This document shows positions 8,108 to 16,117 of a DNA stretch of 64,000 bases, piece by piece. The stretch is taken from assembly GCA_964511535.1 (NCBI GenBank), contig CAZEFW010000016.1:1-64000 (forward strand), in the 5' to 3' direction. The notes beneath the pieces were generated by a model. That model made no database searches and was not told the DNA's origin. It worked only from the letters and a program-made list of their open reading frames with translations. Source of the DNA: CAZCFB01 sp964511535. GTDB lineage: Bacteria; Myxococcota_A; Polyangia; GCA-2747355; CAZCFB01. Both the position numbers and the translations under genes were made by a program. Position 1 is the first letter of the stretch. Each line of letters opens with the position of its first letter.

Positions 8108-10039
8108 ATGGCCGAGAGGGGCAAAATTAGCCAGGCAGTCCTGACCCGGGAGTCCCGGTTCGTGCTCCAGAGCGTGGGCGGCGCGGGCGGGGATGGCGGC
8201 TGGGTGCCCCTGGACAAGGTCGAACCTCAGCTGCGCGGGCAGCTGGCTGTGGAGCTGGAGAAGTACGTCAGCTTCCTGGTGGAGTACAACTATCTCAAGC
8301 GCGAGAAGGACTCGGGCCAGCTCAGCCTCACCGGTGATGGCCGCCGCGTGCTCACGGGGGAGTATGCTCCGATCCTCGCGAGCGTGGTGGTGCACCATTT
8401 CCGGCCGGTGCTGACGGGCAAACTAAAGCGCGTCAGCGCTGCCCCGGAGCCGGATCGGCGGGCGGAGCTGCTGCGCAAATCCAAGGAGACCTCGGGAGGC
8501 CAGGGGCCCGCGCCGCCTGCCCCGAAGGCTGAGCCCAGCGACATCGGCACCGATCCCACCCTGATGGATGGTGGCGCTCCGGTGGAGATGCCCACGGCTG
8601 ACGAGCCCGCCGCAGAAGACATGCCGGTGGATCAGAATTACACCTTCGAGGGCCGGGTGGATCCGGTGGAGGACTCGGTGTTGATGGTGGACTCCATCCC
8701 GGAAGACAGCCCGGGGGGCGGCTATTCGCCCACGGAGGTGGGCCACGGCTCGCCGGACTGGGACGCCCTGGTTGGGGAGGACGAGTGGAAGCGGTCCGGG
8801 GAGTGGGAGGCAGCCTCTGATCCGGACACCTGGACCAGCGAGATCCCCGAGGACCCGCCCGCCGAGCCTGGCGCCCTCGCGCCGGAGCCCGTGCTCCCTG
8901 ATCCGGTGGGCGCCGAGACCCTGCCTGCGTCGGAACTGATGGCGGTTCCCGGCCGGGAAGAGGGCCTCGAGGATGGCCGCTACCTGCGCCTGCGTGAGCT
9001 GGGCGGCGGCGCCCTGGGCATGACCTTCCTGGCGCGCCAGATCACCCTGGCCCGTGACGTGGCGGTCAAGGAGTTCGGCGATCACCTGGACGGTCTGAGC
9101 GCCCACCGGCGCGAGCAGGTGCTGCGCTGCTTCCTGGACGTCGTGGAGACAGAGGCGCGCCTGGCCCACCCGAACATCGTCAAGCTGCTCGACGCCAACA
9201 CCCTGCGCGAGCACCCGTACGTGGTCTCGGAGTACCTGCCTGGCGGCAGCCTGCGACAGGTGCTCCGGGGGGACACGCTGCTGTCGCCGATGCTGGCGTT
9301 CAAGGTGACCTTCCAGGTGCTTCACGCGCTACGCTACGTGCACGACTGCGGCCTGCTGCACGCCGGAATCAAGCCCGAGAACATCCTGTTCGACGCGGGG
9401 GGCAACGTGCGCCTCAGCGACCTCGGAATGGGCGAGATCATCCTGTACGACCACCCGGACCTGCGGCAGATCCTGCTGCCGCCGATCCACTCCAGCTACC
9501 TCTCGCCCGAGATCCTGGCCGACCCGTCGGACATGGCGCCGGCGTGTGACCTGTACGCCCTGGGCATCGTGTTCTACGAGATGCTCACCGGCGTGGTCCC
9601 CGTGCCCGGCGCGCCGACCCCGTCGCAGGTCCAGCCCGAGCTGCCGGACCTGGCCGACGAGCTGTACCTGGGGCTGACCCAGGACAACCCCGCGGACCGC
9701 TACCTCTCGGCCGATGACGCGCTGGAGGACATCTACCGCACAGACGCGCTGCACTGGTTCATGGACCCGAGGGACGCGCTGTTCTTCCTCGGCAGCGTGG
9801 CCGGGGCCGGGCCGGTGGACGGCGGCGTCAGCGCGCCCCAGTCCGGCGGCGGGTTGGCGGCTGTGGCCACGGACCCCGGCGTCGCCCCCGAGGCATACGA
9901 GACCGCCGGGTACGGTCAGCTCAGGCCCCCGCCGGCATACGCTGACGAGTACGTCCCCGACGACATGCCCCTGTCGAGCACCCAGACCTGGGAGTATCCG
10001 GTGGTGCGCGATGAGTTCAGCGACGAAGACGACATCTAG
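8108..10039 (+). CDS. Kinase-like protein lacking the catalytic Asp (pseudokinase 2), cytoplasmic
   Basis: A 643-residue protein without TM segments. Residues about 1-90 contain a helical region ending in LSLTGDGRRVLTG, which resembles a winged-helix wing. A long acidic and Pro-rich linker follows. A kinase fold covers about 287-545: ELGGGALGMTF glycine loop, Lys in AVKEF (about 320), a catalytic loop reading HAGIKPEN (from His418, with Gly in place of the HRD Asp) and DLG instead of DFG (about 438). Catalysis is therefore doubtful. The C-terminus is Pro-rich, then acidic. The ATG at 8108 has GGGGGAAG upstream; a longer frame to 7913 is open but overlaps the GH5 gene. It is probably co-transcribed with the next gene. 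Confidence 0.8.
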   Translation: MAERGKISQAVLTRESRFVLQSVGGAGGDGGWVPLDKVEPQLRGQLAVELEKYVSFLVEYNYLKREKDSGQLSLTGDGRRVLTGEYAPILASVVVHHFRPVLTGKLKRVSAAPEPDRRAELLRKSKETSGGQGPAPPAPKAEPSDIGTDPTLMDGGAPVEMPTADEPAAEDMPVDQNYTFEGRVDPVEDSVLMVDSIPEDSPGGGYSPTEVGHGSPDWDALVGEDEWKRSGEWEAASDPDTWTSEIPEDPPAEPGALAPEPVLPDPVGAETLPASELMAVPGREEGLEDGRYLRLRELGGGALGMTFLARQITLARDVAVKEFGDHLDGLSAHRREQVLRCFLDVVETEARLAHPNIVKLLDANTLREHPYVVSEYLPGGSLRQVLRGDTLLSPMLAFKVTFQVLHALRYVHDCGLLHAGIKPENILFDAGGNVRLSDLGMGEIILYDHPDLRQILLPPIHSSYLSPEILADPSDMAPACDLYALGIVFYEMLTGVVPVPGAPTPSQVQPELPDLADELYLGLTQDNPADRYLSADDALEDIYRTDALHWFMDPRDALFFLGSVAGAGPVDGGVSAPQSGGGLAAVATDPGVAPEAYETAGYGQLRPPPAYADEYVPDDMPLSSTQTWEYPVVRDEFSDEDDI

Positions 10040-10051
10040 GAGCCTGGCGAA

Positions 10052-10693
10052 GTGTTGACCCATGCGCGACCGGCTCCTGGTCTGCTGCTGGCGCTGTTGT
10101 TGCTTGGCCAGAGCCCCGGGGCGCTGGCGCAGGCGGCCGCGACGCCCCCCGCGCGCCAGCTCAACGAGGTCATGGCCAGCCGCCTGGCGCAGCTGACTGG
10201 CGTGCCGGTGACCATCCGCAAGCTGCTCTTCAACCCGTTCAAGGCCCGGTTCGAGGGGGCAGGGCTGAGGGCCGGTGAGGCGAAGCGGCCGCTGGTGCGG
10301 GTGGACGCCTTCACCGTGAAGATCGGACTGCCGGTGGGCGGCGTGACCCCGCTGGCCATCACGGCGGATGGCGTGGCGGTGCAGGGGGCTGTGGGCAACG
10401 TGGCGCTGGCCGGTACGGTCACGCTCAAGGGGGCCCGAGTGGCCAGGGTGAACATGGGCGGCGCTGCGCGAATCGCCTTCGAGGGCAAGCGGGGGGGCGT
10501 CCTGACTGGCAAGGTGGGCCTGCGGGGCAAGGGGCTGCGGCGACTGCGGCTGACAGGAAACCTGAAGGGGGACGCCCGGCTGCCGCGGATGAAAGGGCGG
10601 GTGGCCATGCCGAAGCGAGTGAAAGTGCGGCTGAAGGTGAAGCTGGGGCCGCGCCGGCTGGGAGGCACGTTGCGGCGCTGGCGCATCCGCTGA
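10052..10693 (+). CDS. Secreted AsmA-like hypothetical protein
   Basis: A 213-residue protein with a signal peptide (residues 1-26, ending ALAQ). What follows (LTGVPVTIRKLLFNPFKARF, GAGLRAGE, PLVRVDAFTVKIGLP) resembles the opening beta repeats of AsmA/DUF748-type periplasmic proteins. The second half is a very basic Gly/Arg/Lys repeat-like beta stretch. The start is GTG at 10052, 12 nt after the stop of pseudokinase 2, with GGAG upstream. It is much shorter than classical AsmA. The family assignment rests on pattern only; the role is unknown. Confidence 0.6.
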   Translation: MLTHARPAPGLLLALLLLGQSPGALAQAAATPPARQLNEVMASRLAQLTGVPVTIRKLLFNPFKARFEGAGLRAGEAKRPLVRVDAFTVKIGLPVGGVTPLAITADGVAVQGAVGNVALAGTVTLKGARVARVNMGGAARIAFEGKRGGVLTGKVGLRGKGLRRLRLTGNLKGDARLPRMKGRVAMPKRVKVRLKVKLGPRRLGGTLRRWRIR

Positions 10694-10697
10694 GAGG

Positions 10698-11195
10698 CTA
10701 CCGCAGTTCGCGGGGCAGGGCGGGCAGCCAGCCGAACTCCAGCACGGCCCACAGGCCCACCAGCACCGCCTCGGCCGCGTCGTGGGTCAGGGCCACGGGC
10801 GGCCTGGGGGCGCCGGACCAGCTGATGACTCGCAAGGCCAGGTCGCCGGCGCGGCGCTTGGCGTCGGCGCCGGAGCGTTGCTCCCGCGGCAGCAACAGCC
10901 GCTGGCGCCACCGCTCCGCCGACAGGTGCAGGGTCTGCAGCTCCCGGCGCTCGGCCGCGGCGAGCCACGGCTTGGCCAGCTGGGTGGGCCCCTCCAGCGC
11001 GACGGCCTGCAGGTGAGGCGCCTCGCGCTGGAGCAGCCCCGGGATGGCCCGGCGCAGGCGTGGCAGGTCGCCGAAGTTCTGCGAGCGACAGGTGAGCAGC
11101 CGACCCTCGGCGCTGTACAGGGCGAAGCCGCTGCGGACGCCGAGATCCACCGCCAGGAGGGTGCCGGAATTTGCGGGGTGCTCACCTTTGGCCAT
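10698..11195 (-). CDS. RuvC/YqgF-like RNase H-fold protein
   Basis: A 165-residue protein with the RuvC-type layout of acidic residues: Asp in LLAVDLGVRSGFAL near the N-terminus, Glu in AVALEGP in the middle and Asp in THDAAEAVLVG near the C-terminus. This is the pattern of RuvC-like resolvases and related predicted nucleases. Size also fits RuvC, but the spacing and lack of ruvA/ruvB next door argue against canonical RuvC. The start is uncertain: ATG at 11195 or 11213, neither with a good SD. It is convergent with the AsmA-like gene and divergent from the Cys-rich lipoprotein gene. Confidence 0.65.
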   Translation of the reverse strand: MAKGEHPANSGTLLAVDLGVRSGFALYSAEGRLLTCRSQNFGDLPRLRRAIPGLLQREAPHLQAVALEGPTQLAKPWLAAAERRELQTLHLSAERWRQRLLLPREQRSGADAKRRAGDLALRVISWSGAPRPPVALTHDAAEAVLVGLWAVLEFGWLPALPRELR

Positions 11196-11228
11196 TAATG
11201 AGAGGAATAACATGGCGAGGTGTTTGGA

Positions 11229-12188
11229 ATGACAAGAATCACCCCCACCCTGACCGCCCTGACGTTGCTGGTGGCCTGCGGCTGCAGCGTGGAAGATACG
11301 CTCAACGACCCGACGCCCCAGGGGGCCACCTGCGTCATGCCGATGCTCCAGGCCGGGACCTCGTGCAGCGCGGACTACCTTTGCGCGCGAGGCACCTCGT
11401 GCTACCTGGGCCTCTGTCGATCCCTGGCGGCGTCAGGCAGCGGCTGCGAGACCATGGCGGACTGCGCCGACGGGCTGTACTGCTCGTGCAGCGCCGCCAC
11501 CTGCGCGCCGGGAAAGACCGGCACCTGCCACCAGGCCGGTGCGCTGAAGGCGGACGAGGCGTGCGCACATGATCGCAGCTGCGACAGCGGCATCTGCAAC
11601 GAGGCGGCCGGGTGGATCTGCAGGCCGGCTGGCGAGGCGGCCGCCCCATGCGTGGCCCACGACGAGTGCGGGGCCGGGTTGATCTGCCACAAGGCAAAGA
11701 AAGAGTGCCGTCCGGCCCTGCCCAAGGGATCCGATTGCACCGAGCGATGGGAGTGCGCGGACGGCATGGTGTGCATGCTGAAGGGGAGCAAGAACATCTG
11801 CGGCATGGCCTACGGAAGCCACGGGTTCCAGTGCACACAGTCGGCCCGCAGGCTGCGGGAGGCGTGCGGCGGCAAGCTGGTGTGCAACCAGGGCAAGGGG
11901 ACCTGCGACTTCCCGGCAGACGAGGGCGGCGTGTGCGGGGGCATCGGCAGCTGCAAGGACGGGCTGGTGTGCAACACGGGCACGGTGCCGGGGAAGTGCG
12001 CCAAGGCTGCCTCCAGGGATGTGGGCGAGCCGTGCAGCGGCAAGCTGGCCGACGAGGAGAAGGACTGCAAGGCCGGGCTGATCTGCGTCAACAAGAAGTG
12101 CAGCCCCCCCGGCAGCCTGACCAAGGGCGAAGTATGCCGCGCCAACGTGGAGTGCGGCGCGCCCTACAAGTGCACGGTGTTGGAGTAG
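11229..12188 (+). CDS. Cys-rich lipoprotein with Dickkopf-like repeats
   Basis: A 319-residue lipoprotein (lipobox LVAC, Cys17) dominated by repeated Cys motifs of the form CxxDxxCxxGLxC, such as CETMADCADGLYC, CVAHDECGAGLIC and CKAGLIC. Such disulfide-rich surface lipoproteins are frequent in Myxococcota and are often unannotated. ATG at 11229 is preferred because GAGG lies 8 nt upstream; a GTG at 11220 would overlap that site. The gene stands alone and ends before a tandem 66-bp repeat region. Confidence 0.75.
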   Translation: MTRITPTLTALTLLVACGCSVEDTLNDPTPQGATCVMPMLQAGTSCSADYLCARGTSCYLGLCRSLAASGSGCETMADCADGLYCSCSAATCAPGKTGTCHQAGALKADEACAHDRSCDSGICNEAAGWICRPAGEAAAPCVAHDECGAGLICHKAKKECRPALPKGSDCTERWECADGMVCMLKGSKNICGMAYGSHGFQCTQSARRLREACGGKLVCNQGKGTCDFPADEGGVCGGIGSCKDGLVCNTGTVPGKCAKAASRDVGEPCSGKLADEEKDCKAGLICVNKKCSPPGSLTKGEVCRANVECGAPYKCTVLE

Positions 12189-12202
12189 CGCCCCGCTTCA
12201 TC

Positions 12203-12351
12203 GCGGAGCCTCGCGCGCGAGGCGAGCACGGGGCGCTCCGCCGGAGGCGCGTTGGACGTGCACGGCGCGCGGAGCCTCGCGCGCGAGGCGAGCACGGGGC
12301 GCTCCGCCGGAGGCGCGTTGGACGTGCACGGCGCGCGGAGCCTCGTGCGCG
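12203..12351. repeat. Tandem 66-bp repeat, about 2.3 copies
   Basis: Two identical 66-bp units start at 12203 and 12269, and a partial third starts at 12335. Each unit holds the perfect palindrome GCCTCGCGCGCGAGGC and a second, imperfect stem (GCGCTCC with GGAGGCGC). The region lies between two convergent genes and may end transcription from both sides. The rest of the 12189-12416 gap shows nothing else. Confidence 0.85.
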
Positions 12352-12416
12352 ATTACGTCTACGTCTGCGTTGGGAGGGGCTACGGCGACGGCTACGGCGG
12401 GGGGACTGGCTGAACC

Positions 12417-13739
12417 CTATTTGAAGTTGGCGGGATCCAGCAGGAAGCGTTCGAGGGCGTACTTGCGGGCGGTGTAGATGTCGGCGGTGCCCTTGCGCTG
12501 CAGGCCCACCATGCTGTCCTTCTCCACCGAGCCGACGCTGAGGGTGTGGCTGGTCTTGTCCTTCAGCTCCACCTTCACGACCCACTCCGGCTTGTCCAGG
12601 CCCAGCTCCTCGGCGGTGTGCCAGGCGAAGCCCTCGGCGTTGAGCGAGGCCAGCGCTGAGGCGGCCTCCTTGATCTTGGTGCTGTCCTCCACCTTCTTGC
12701 CGTCGCCGAACCAGTCGCTCCCCTTGAGGGCCAGGCGCACGGACTTGTTCTCCTTCTGGTTGTCCAGCTCGATGGCCACCACGTCGTCGGCCTTGAAGGA
12801 GAGCACGGTCTTGTCCCGGAAATCGATGGGCCGCCGGATCAGGTTGTCTGCGTTGAACTTCTGCAGCACGAAGATCTGCTCCTTGCCCTGGGGCTGCACC
12901 AGGTAACCGTCCTCGCCCTTCTTCCCGCCCACCAGCAGGGTGTGCTTCTTGCCGTCGGAGAGCTCCACGGTGATGTTGGCGCTCGGGCGGTCGGTGCCCG
13001 CCTTCTGGGCGGTCATGTCGTCGGCGAACTCGTGGGCCGACAGGGAGTACAGGTTCGACAGCAGGTTGGTGGCGGTGGCGCCGTCGAAGCGCTCGATCTT
13101 CATCGGCGACTCGTCCACCTTCCAGTCAGCCTTGTCGTCCTTGCGAGAAAGCTTGATGGTGCCCGCCGCGGTGGTCACGGCGATCTTGCGCGCGTCTTCT
13201 TGCTTGAAGCTGATGATGGTGCGGTCGCGCCAGTTGGTCACCTCCTTGTCGAAGGCGTGGCGCAGGGCGCCCACCGCCTGCCACACGTCGTCCTTGCCCA
13301 CCACCCGCAGCATGGTGAAGTCCTCCAGCACCTTGCCGAGGTGCAGGTCGGCGAGCACCTTGCCGCCGCCCGAGGCCACCACATGGATGGCGGCGTCTCC
13401 GCTCAGGTCGTACTCGGCGTGCCTGGCCTTCTGCTCCGTGACCAGGTCTCCGAACTCGAGCCCCTCCAGCTTCTCCACCACAGTGTCGGCGGAGTACTTG
13501 TCAGCGGCGTAGGCCACCGGCTTGACCAGCTTCCACTTGTCGGCGCCGTCCCGCTTGAGCTCCACGGTCTTGCCCTTGGCGGTGATGGCGACGGTGTCGA
13601 TCTTCTTGGCGTCCAGCTTGGCCATGGGCCGCGGCCGCTCGCCCACGCGCACGCCCTCCTCCGGGCGCGACTGCAGGAAGAACACGATCCCGAGCAGGGC
13701 CGCGAAGATGACCAGGGCGATGAGGGTCTTCTTGTTCAT
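12417..13739 (-). CDS. DUF4340 domain protein of the Gld-type ABC operon
   Basis: A 440-residue protein with one N-terminal TM anchor (about residues 5-22) and a large extracytoplasmic part of repeated beta units, matching the DUF4340 pattern (VAITAKGKTVELKRD, WKLVKPVAYAAD, TWRDRTI-like segments). DUF4340 genes regularly follow gldG-like genes in bacteria with this transporter. It begins 3 nt after the gldG stop, with GGAGG upstream of the ATG at 13739, and is the last gene of the four-gene operon. It probably forms the outer part of the transporter complex. The substrate is unknown. Confidence 0.82.
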   Translation of the reverse strand: MNKKTLIALVIFAALLGIVFFLQSRPEEGVRVGERPRPMAKLDAKKIDTVAITAKGKTVELKRDGADKWKLVKPVAYAADKYSADTVVEKLEGLEFGDLVTEQKARHAEYDLSGDAAIHVVASGGGKVLADLHLGKVLEDFTMLRVVGKDDVWQAVGALRHAFDKEVTNWRDRTIISFKQEDARKIAVTTAAGTIKLSRKDDKADWKVDESPMKIERFDGATATNLLSNLYSLSAHEFADDMTAQKAGTDRPSANITVELSDGKKHTLLVGGKKGEDGYLVQPQGKEQIFVLQKFNADNLIRRPIDFRDKTVLSFKADDVVAIELDNQKENKSVRLALKGSDWFGDGKKVEDSTKIKEAASALASLNAEGFAWHTAEELGLDKPEWVVKVELKDKTSHTLSVGSVEKDSMVGLQRKGTADIYTARKYALERFLLDPANFK

Positions 13740-13742
13740 GGT

Positions 13743-15392
13743 CTACCCCTCCAGCAGCTTGCGTGCGCGGTGACGCCTGGCGACCTTGCGCCAGCGCCAA
13801 CGGGCGATACCGAGCACCACGAACACCAGCGGCAGGCCGATGACGTTGCCCCAGGTGGCCATGGTGATTGAGCCGTCGTCCACGGTCTCCAGCGGACGGC
13901 GGGTCTGGGTCTTGGCCCGGATGGAGATCAGGGTGGTGTCCTGGGCCATGACGTCCACGATGTTCAGCGCCAGCATAAGGTTCGCGGGGTTCAGCCCGAG
14001 GTACTGATCCTTGACGAAGTCGCTGTCGCCGATGACCACCAGGCGCGCCGACTTGGGGCTCTTCTTGCCCTTGCCGTCGGGCGTCTCCTTCTTCTCCTGC
14101 ATCGGGTTGGCCGGGCCGGGCTTGGGCACCGAGCGGCCCGAGAACCAGCTCTTGAAGGTGCCCTGCACGTACACCGCCAGGGAGAACGGCCCGAGCTCCT
14201 TTGTGGGCTTCGGCTGCCGCATCGGGTCGAACAGGAAGAAGCCGGTCTGCCGCCAGCTCGCCTTGGAAGACGAGGCGAGCACCGCGCCGCTCAGGCCCTC
14301 CTTGCCGTCGGTGACCGCCTTGGTCAGCTCCACGGAGCTGGGGAAGATCGGGATCAGCCCCTGCATGTCTCGCGTGATGGGGCTCTCCTTGTTGAAGTTG
14401 GTCACCACCGGGAAGCCCGGGTAGTTGGTGAACACCCGCCTCCCGCCGCTGGCCGGCAGCACCACCCGCGCGTTCTGCTTGTCAAAGATCAGATCGTTGG
14501 AGAGCTTGGCACCGTAGTACTCGAGCATCTCCTTGATCCCCACCTGGTTGGCCCGGGCGATGCGCGGCGGCTGCTGCCCGGGGGGCATCTGCCCGCGCGG
14601 GGTCTCCAGGGTCATGCCGTCCACCAGCACCACCAGGCTCTTGCCGCTCATCAGGAACTGGTCCAGCTCGTACTTGGCCTTCTCGGCCAGGGGCTGGGTC
14701 GGGCCCACCATCATCAGCACGTCGATGTCCGGCGGCACGGGGTTCTTGCCCTCGGCCAGGTCCACGGGGGTCACCTCGTAGTCCTTGAGCGAGTCGTTCA
14801 TGGCGCGCAGGCCCTGGTAGGTGCTCGGCTCGCCGTGGCCCGAGGTGACGCCGACCTTCTTCTTCTTGCTGGTGAGCCGGCGGATGGTGCTGGAGATCTC
14901 GTACTCCAGGTTCCCCACGTCGGTGACGAAGGGGATCGACTCCAGCTTGCCGCCGTACTGGAAGGCCACGCCGAGGTACGACTCGCTCACCGACGCCTTG
15001 GTCTTCTCGTACACCGACAGCTGCGCCTGCTGCACCTTGAGCCGCCGCGCCTCGTCCTTGATCTTCTCGTCGGTGGAGGGGTCGAGCTGCTCGTAGTAGA
15101 CCCTGCCCTCGGAGTACTCCTTGTACTCCAGCAGGATGTCCTTGAGGTAGTTGGCGTGGCTGCGCACCTGCGCCGGCAGATCGCTGGAGATGAACGCCTT
15201 GATGGTCAGGCGGTCGGGCAGAGAGCGCACCAGCTTCTTGGACGCCTCGCTGATGGTGAACACCTGGTCCTCGGTCAGGTCCAGGCGCTTGGGGAACCGG
15301 CTGGCGATGACGTTGACCAGCACCATGATGCCCAGGGCCAGCAGGGTGTAGATGATGGCGTTGCTGCCGCGCGCGAGTTTGTTGGTCGCCAT
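13743..15392 (-). CDS. gldG: GldG-like ABC transporter accessory protein
   Basis: A 549-residue protein with an N-terminal TM (about 12-32), a large soluble domain of the ABC_transp_aux/GldG type and a C-terminal TM (about 515-535) followed by a basic tail. Family marks include LDLTEDQVFTISEASKKLV after TM1, VGVTSGHGEPS, LMMVGPTQPL and VVIGDSDFV. It is required with GldA and GldF for gliding in Bacteroidetes; in Proteobacteria the role is less clear. A strong SD (AAGGAGGAG) precedes the ATG at 15392, 10 nt after gldF. The gene symbol is by family, not proven orthology. Confidence 0.82.
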   Translation of the reverse strand: MATNKLARGSNAIIYTLLALGIMVLVNVIASRFPKRLDLTEDQVFTISEASKKLVRSLPDRLTIKAFISSDLPAQVRSHANYLKDILLEYKEYSEGRVYYEQLDPSTDEKIKDEARRLKVQQAQLSVYEKTKASVSESYLGVAFQYGGKLESIPFVTDVGNLEYEISSTIRRLTSKKKKVGVTSGHGEPSTYQGLRAMNDSLKDYEVTPVDLAEGKNPVPPDIDVLMMVGPTQPLAEKAKYELDQFLMSGKSLVVLVDGMTLETPRGQMPPGQQPPRIARANQVGIKEMLEYYGAKLSNDLIFDKQNARVVLPASGGRRVFTNYPGFPVVTNFNKESPITRDMQGLIPIFPSSVELTKAVTDGKEGLSGAVLASSSKASWRQTGFFLFDPMRQPKPTKELGPFSLAVYVQGTFKSWFSGRSVPKPGPANPMQEKKETPDGKGKKSPKSARLVVIGDSDFVKDQYLGLNPANLMLALNIVDVMAQDTTLISIRAKTQTRRPLETVDDGSITMATWGNVIGLPLVFVVLGIARWRWRKVARRHRARKLLEG

Positions 15393-15402
15393 GGTCTCCT
15401 CC

Positions 15403-16113
15403 TTACCGCCACCGACGGCTGTCGAGGGATTGCACCGATACCAGCAGGCACGCCCCGATGAGCGTCAGGTAATAGATGAGGTCGCGGGTGTCGATGACGC
15501 CCTTGGCGATGTTGTTGAAGTGCAGGTCGAGGCTCAGGTACTCCACGAACGGCGCGATGGCCTGAGGCATCAGCGGCAGCAGCTTGCCGCCGATGAACAG
15601 CGCGAAGGTGATGAGCCAGGCGACGATGTACGCCACCACCTGGTTCTGGGTCCAGGAGGAGGTCATCAGCCCGATGGCGATGTAGGCGCCCGACAGCAGC
15701 ACCAGGCCGAGGTAGCCGCCCGCCACGGTGCCCCAGTCGAGGTCGCCCATGGTGGAGAGGGTCAGCGGGTAGGCGAAGGTCAGCGCGATGGCCACCAGCA
15801 GCACAGACAGCCCGGCGAAGAACTTGCCCAGCACCACCTCCCAGTCACGCACCGGCATGGTGATCAGCAGCTCGATGGTGCCGCTGCGCTTCTCCTCCGC
15901 CATCAGCCGCATGGTGATGGCCGGGGCGAAGAAGGTGAACAGCAGCGGCGCGAGGCCGAACATGTCGCGCATGGTGGCCTCGCCCACCAGGAACGCCTGG
16001 GAGAAGAACATGTAGCCGATCACCACCAAAAAGACGGTGATGACGATGTAGGCCACGGGCGAGTTGAAGTAGGTCCCGAGCTCTCTCTTGTAGATTGTCA
16101 GCGTGTTTCCCAT
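15403..16113 (-). CDS. gldF: ABC-2 type permease, GldF-like
   Basis: A 236-residue integral membrane protein with about six TM helices. It begins MGNTLTIYKRELGTYFNSPV, the usual amphipathic entry of ABC-2 permeases, and contains the conserved motif RLMAEEKRSGTIELLITMPV. The SD GGGAGTGAGG precedes the ATG at 16113, only 4 nt after the ATPase gene, so translation is coupled. It forms the membrane channel with GldA and GldG. Confidence 0.87.
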   Translation of the reverse strand: MGNTLTIYKRELGTYFNSPVAYIVITVFLVVIGYMFFSQAFLVGEATMRDMFGLAPLLFTFFAPAITMRLMAEEKRSGTIELLITMPVRDWEVVLGKFFAGLSVLLVAIALTFAYPLTLSTMGDLDWGTVAGGYLGLVLLSGAYIAIGLMTSSWTQNQVVAYIVAWLITFALFIGGKLLPLMPQAIAPFVEYLSLDLHFNNIAKGVIDTRDLIYYLTLIGACLLVSVQSLDSRRWR

Positions 16114-16117
16114 GGCC

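Noticed and set aside
10698..11195. Canonical RuvC resolvase
   Set aside because: The acidic residues fit the fold, but ruvA and ruvB are not adjacent and the overall similarity looks low, so only RuvC-like is claimed.
12203..12351. Coding repeat of 22 residues
   Set aside because: Although 66 bp keeps a frame open, the product is only basic low-complexity sequence after the stop of the lipoprotein gene; hairpins explain it better.
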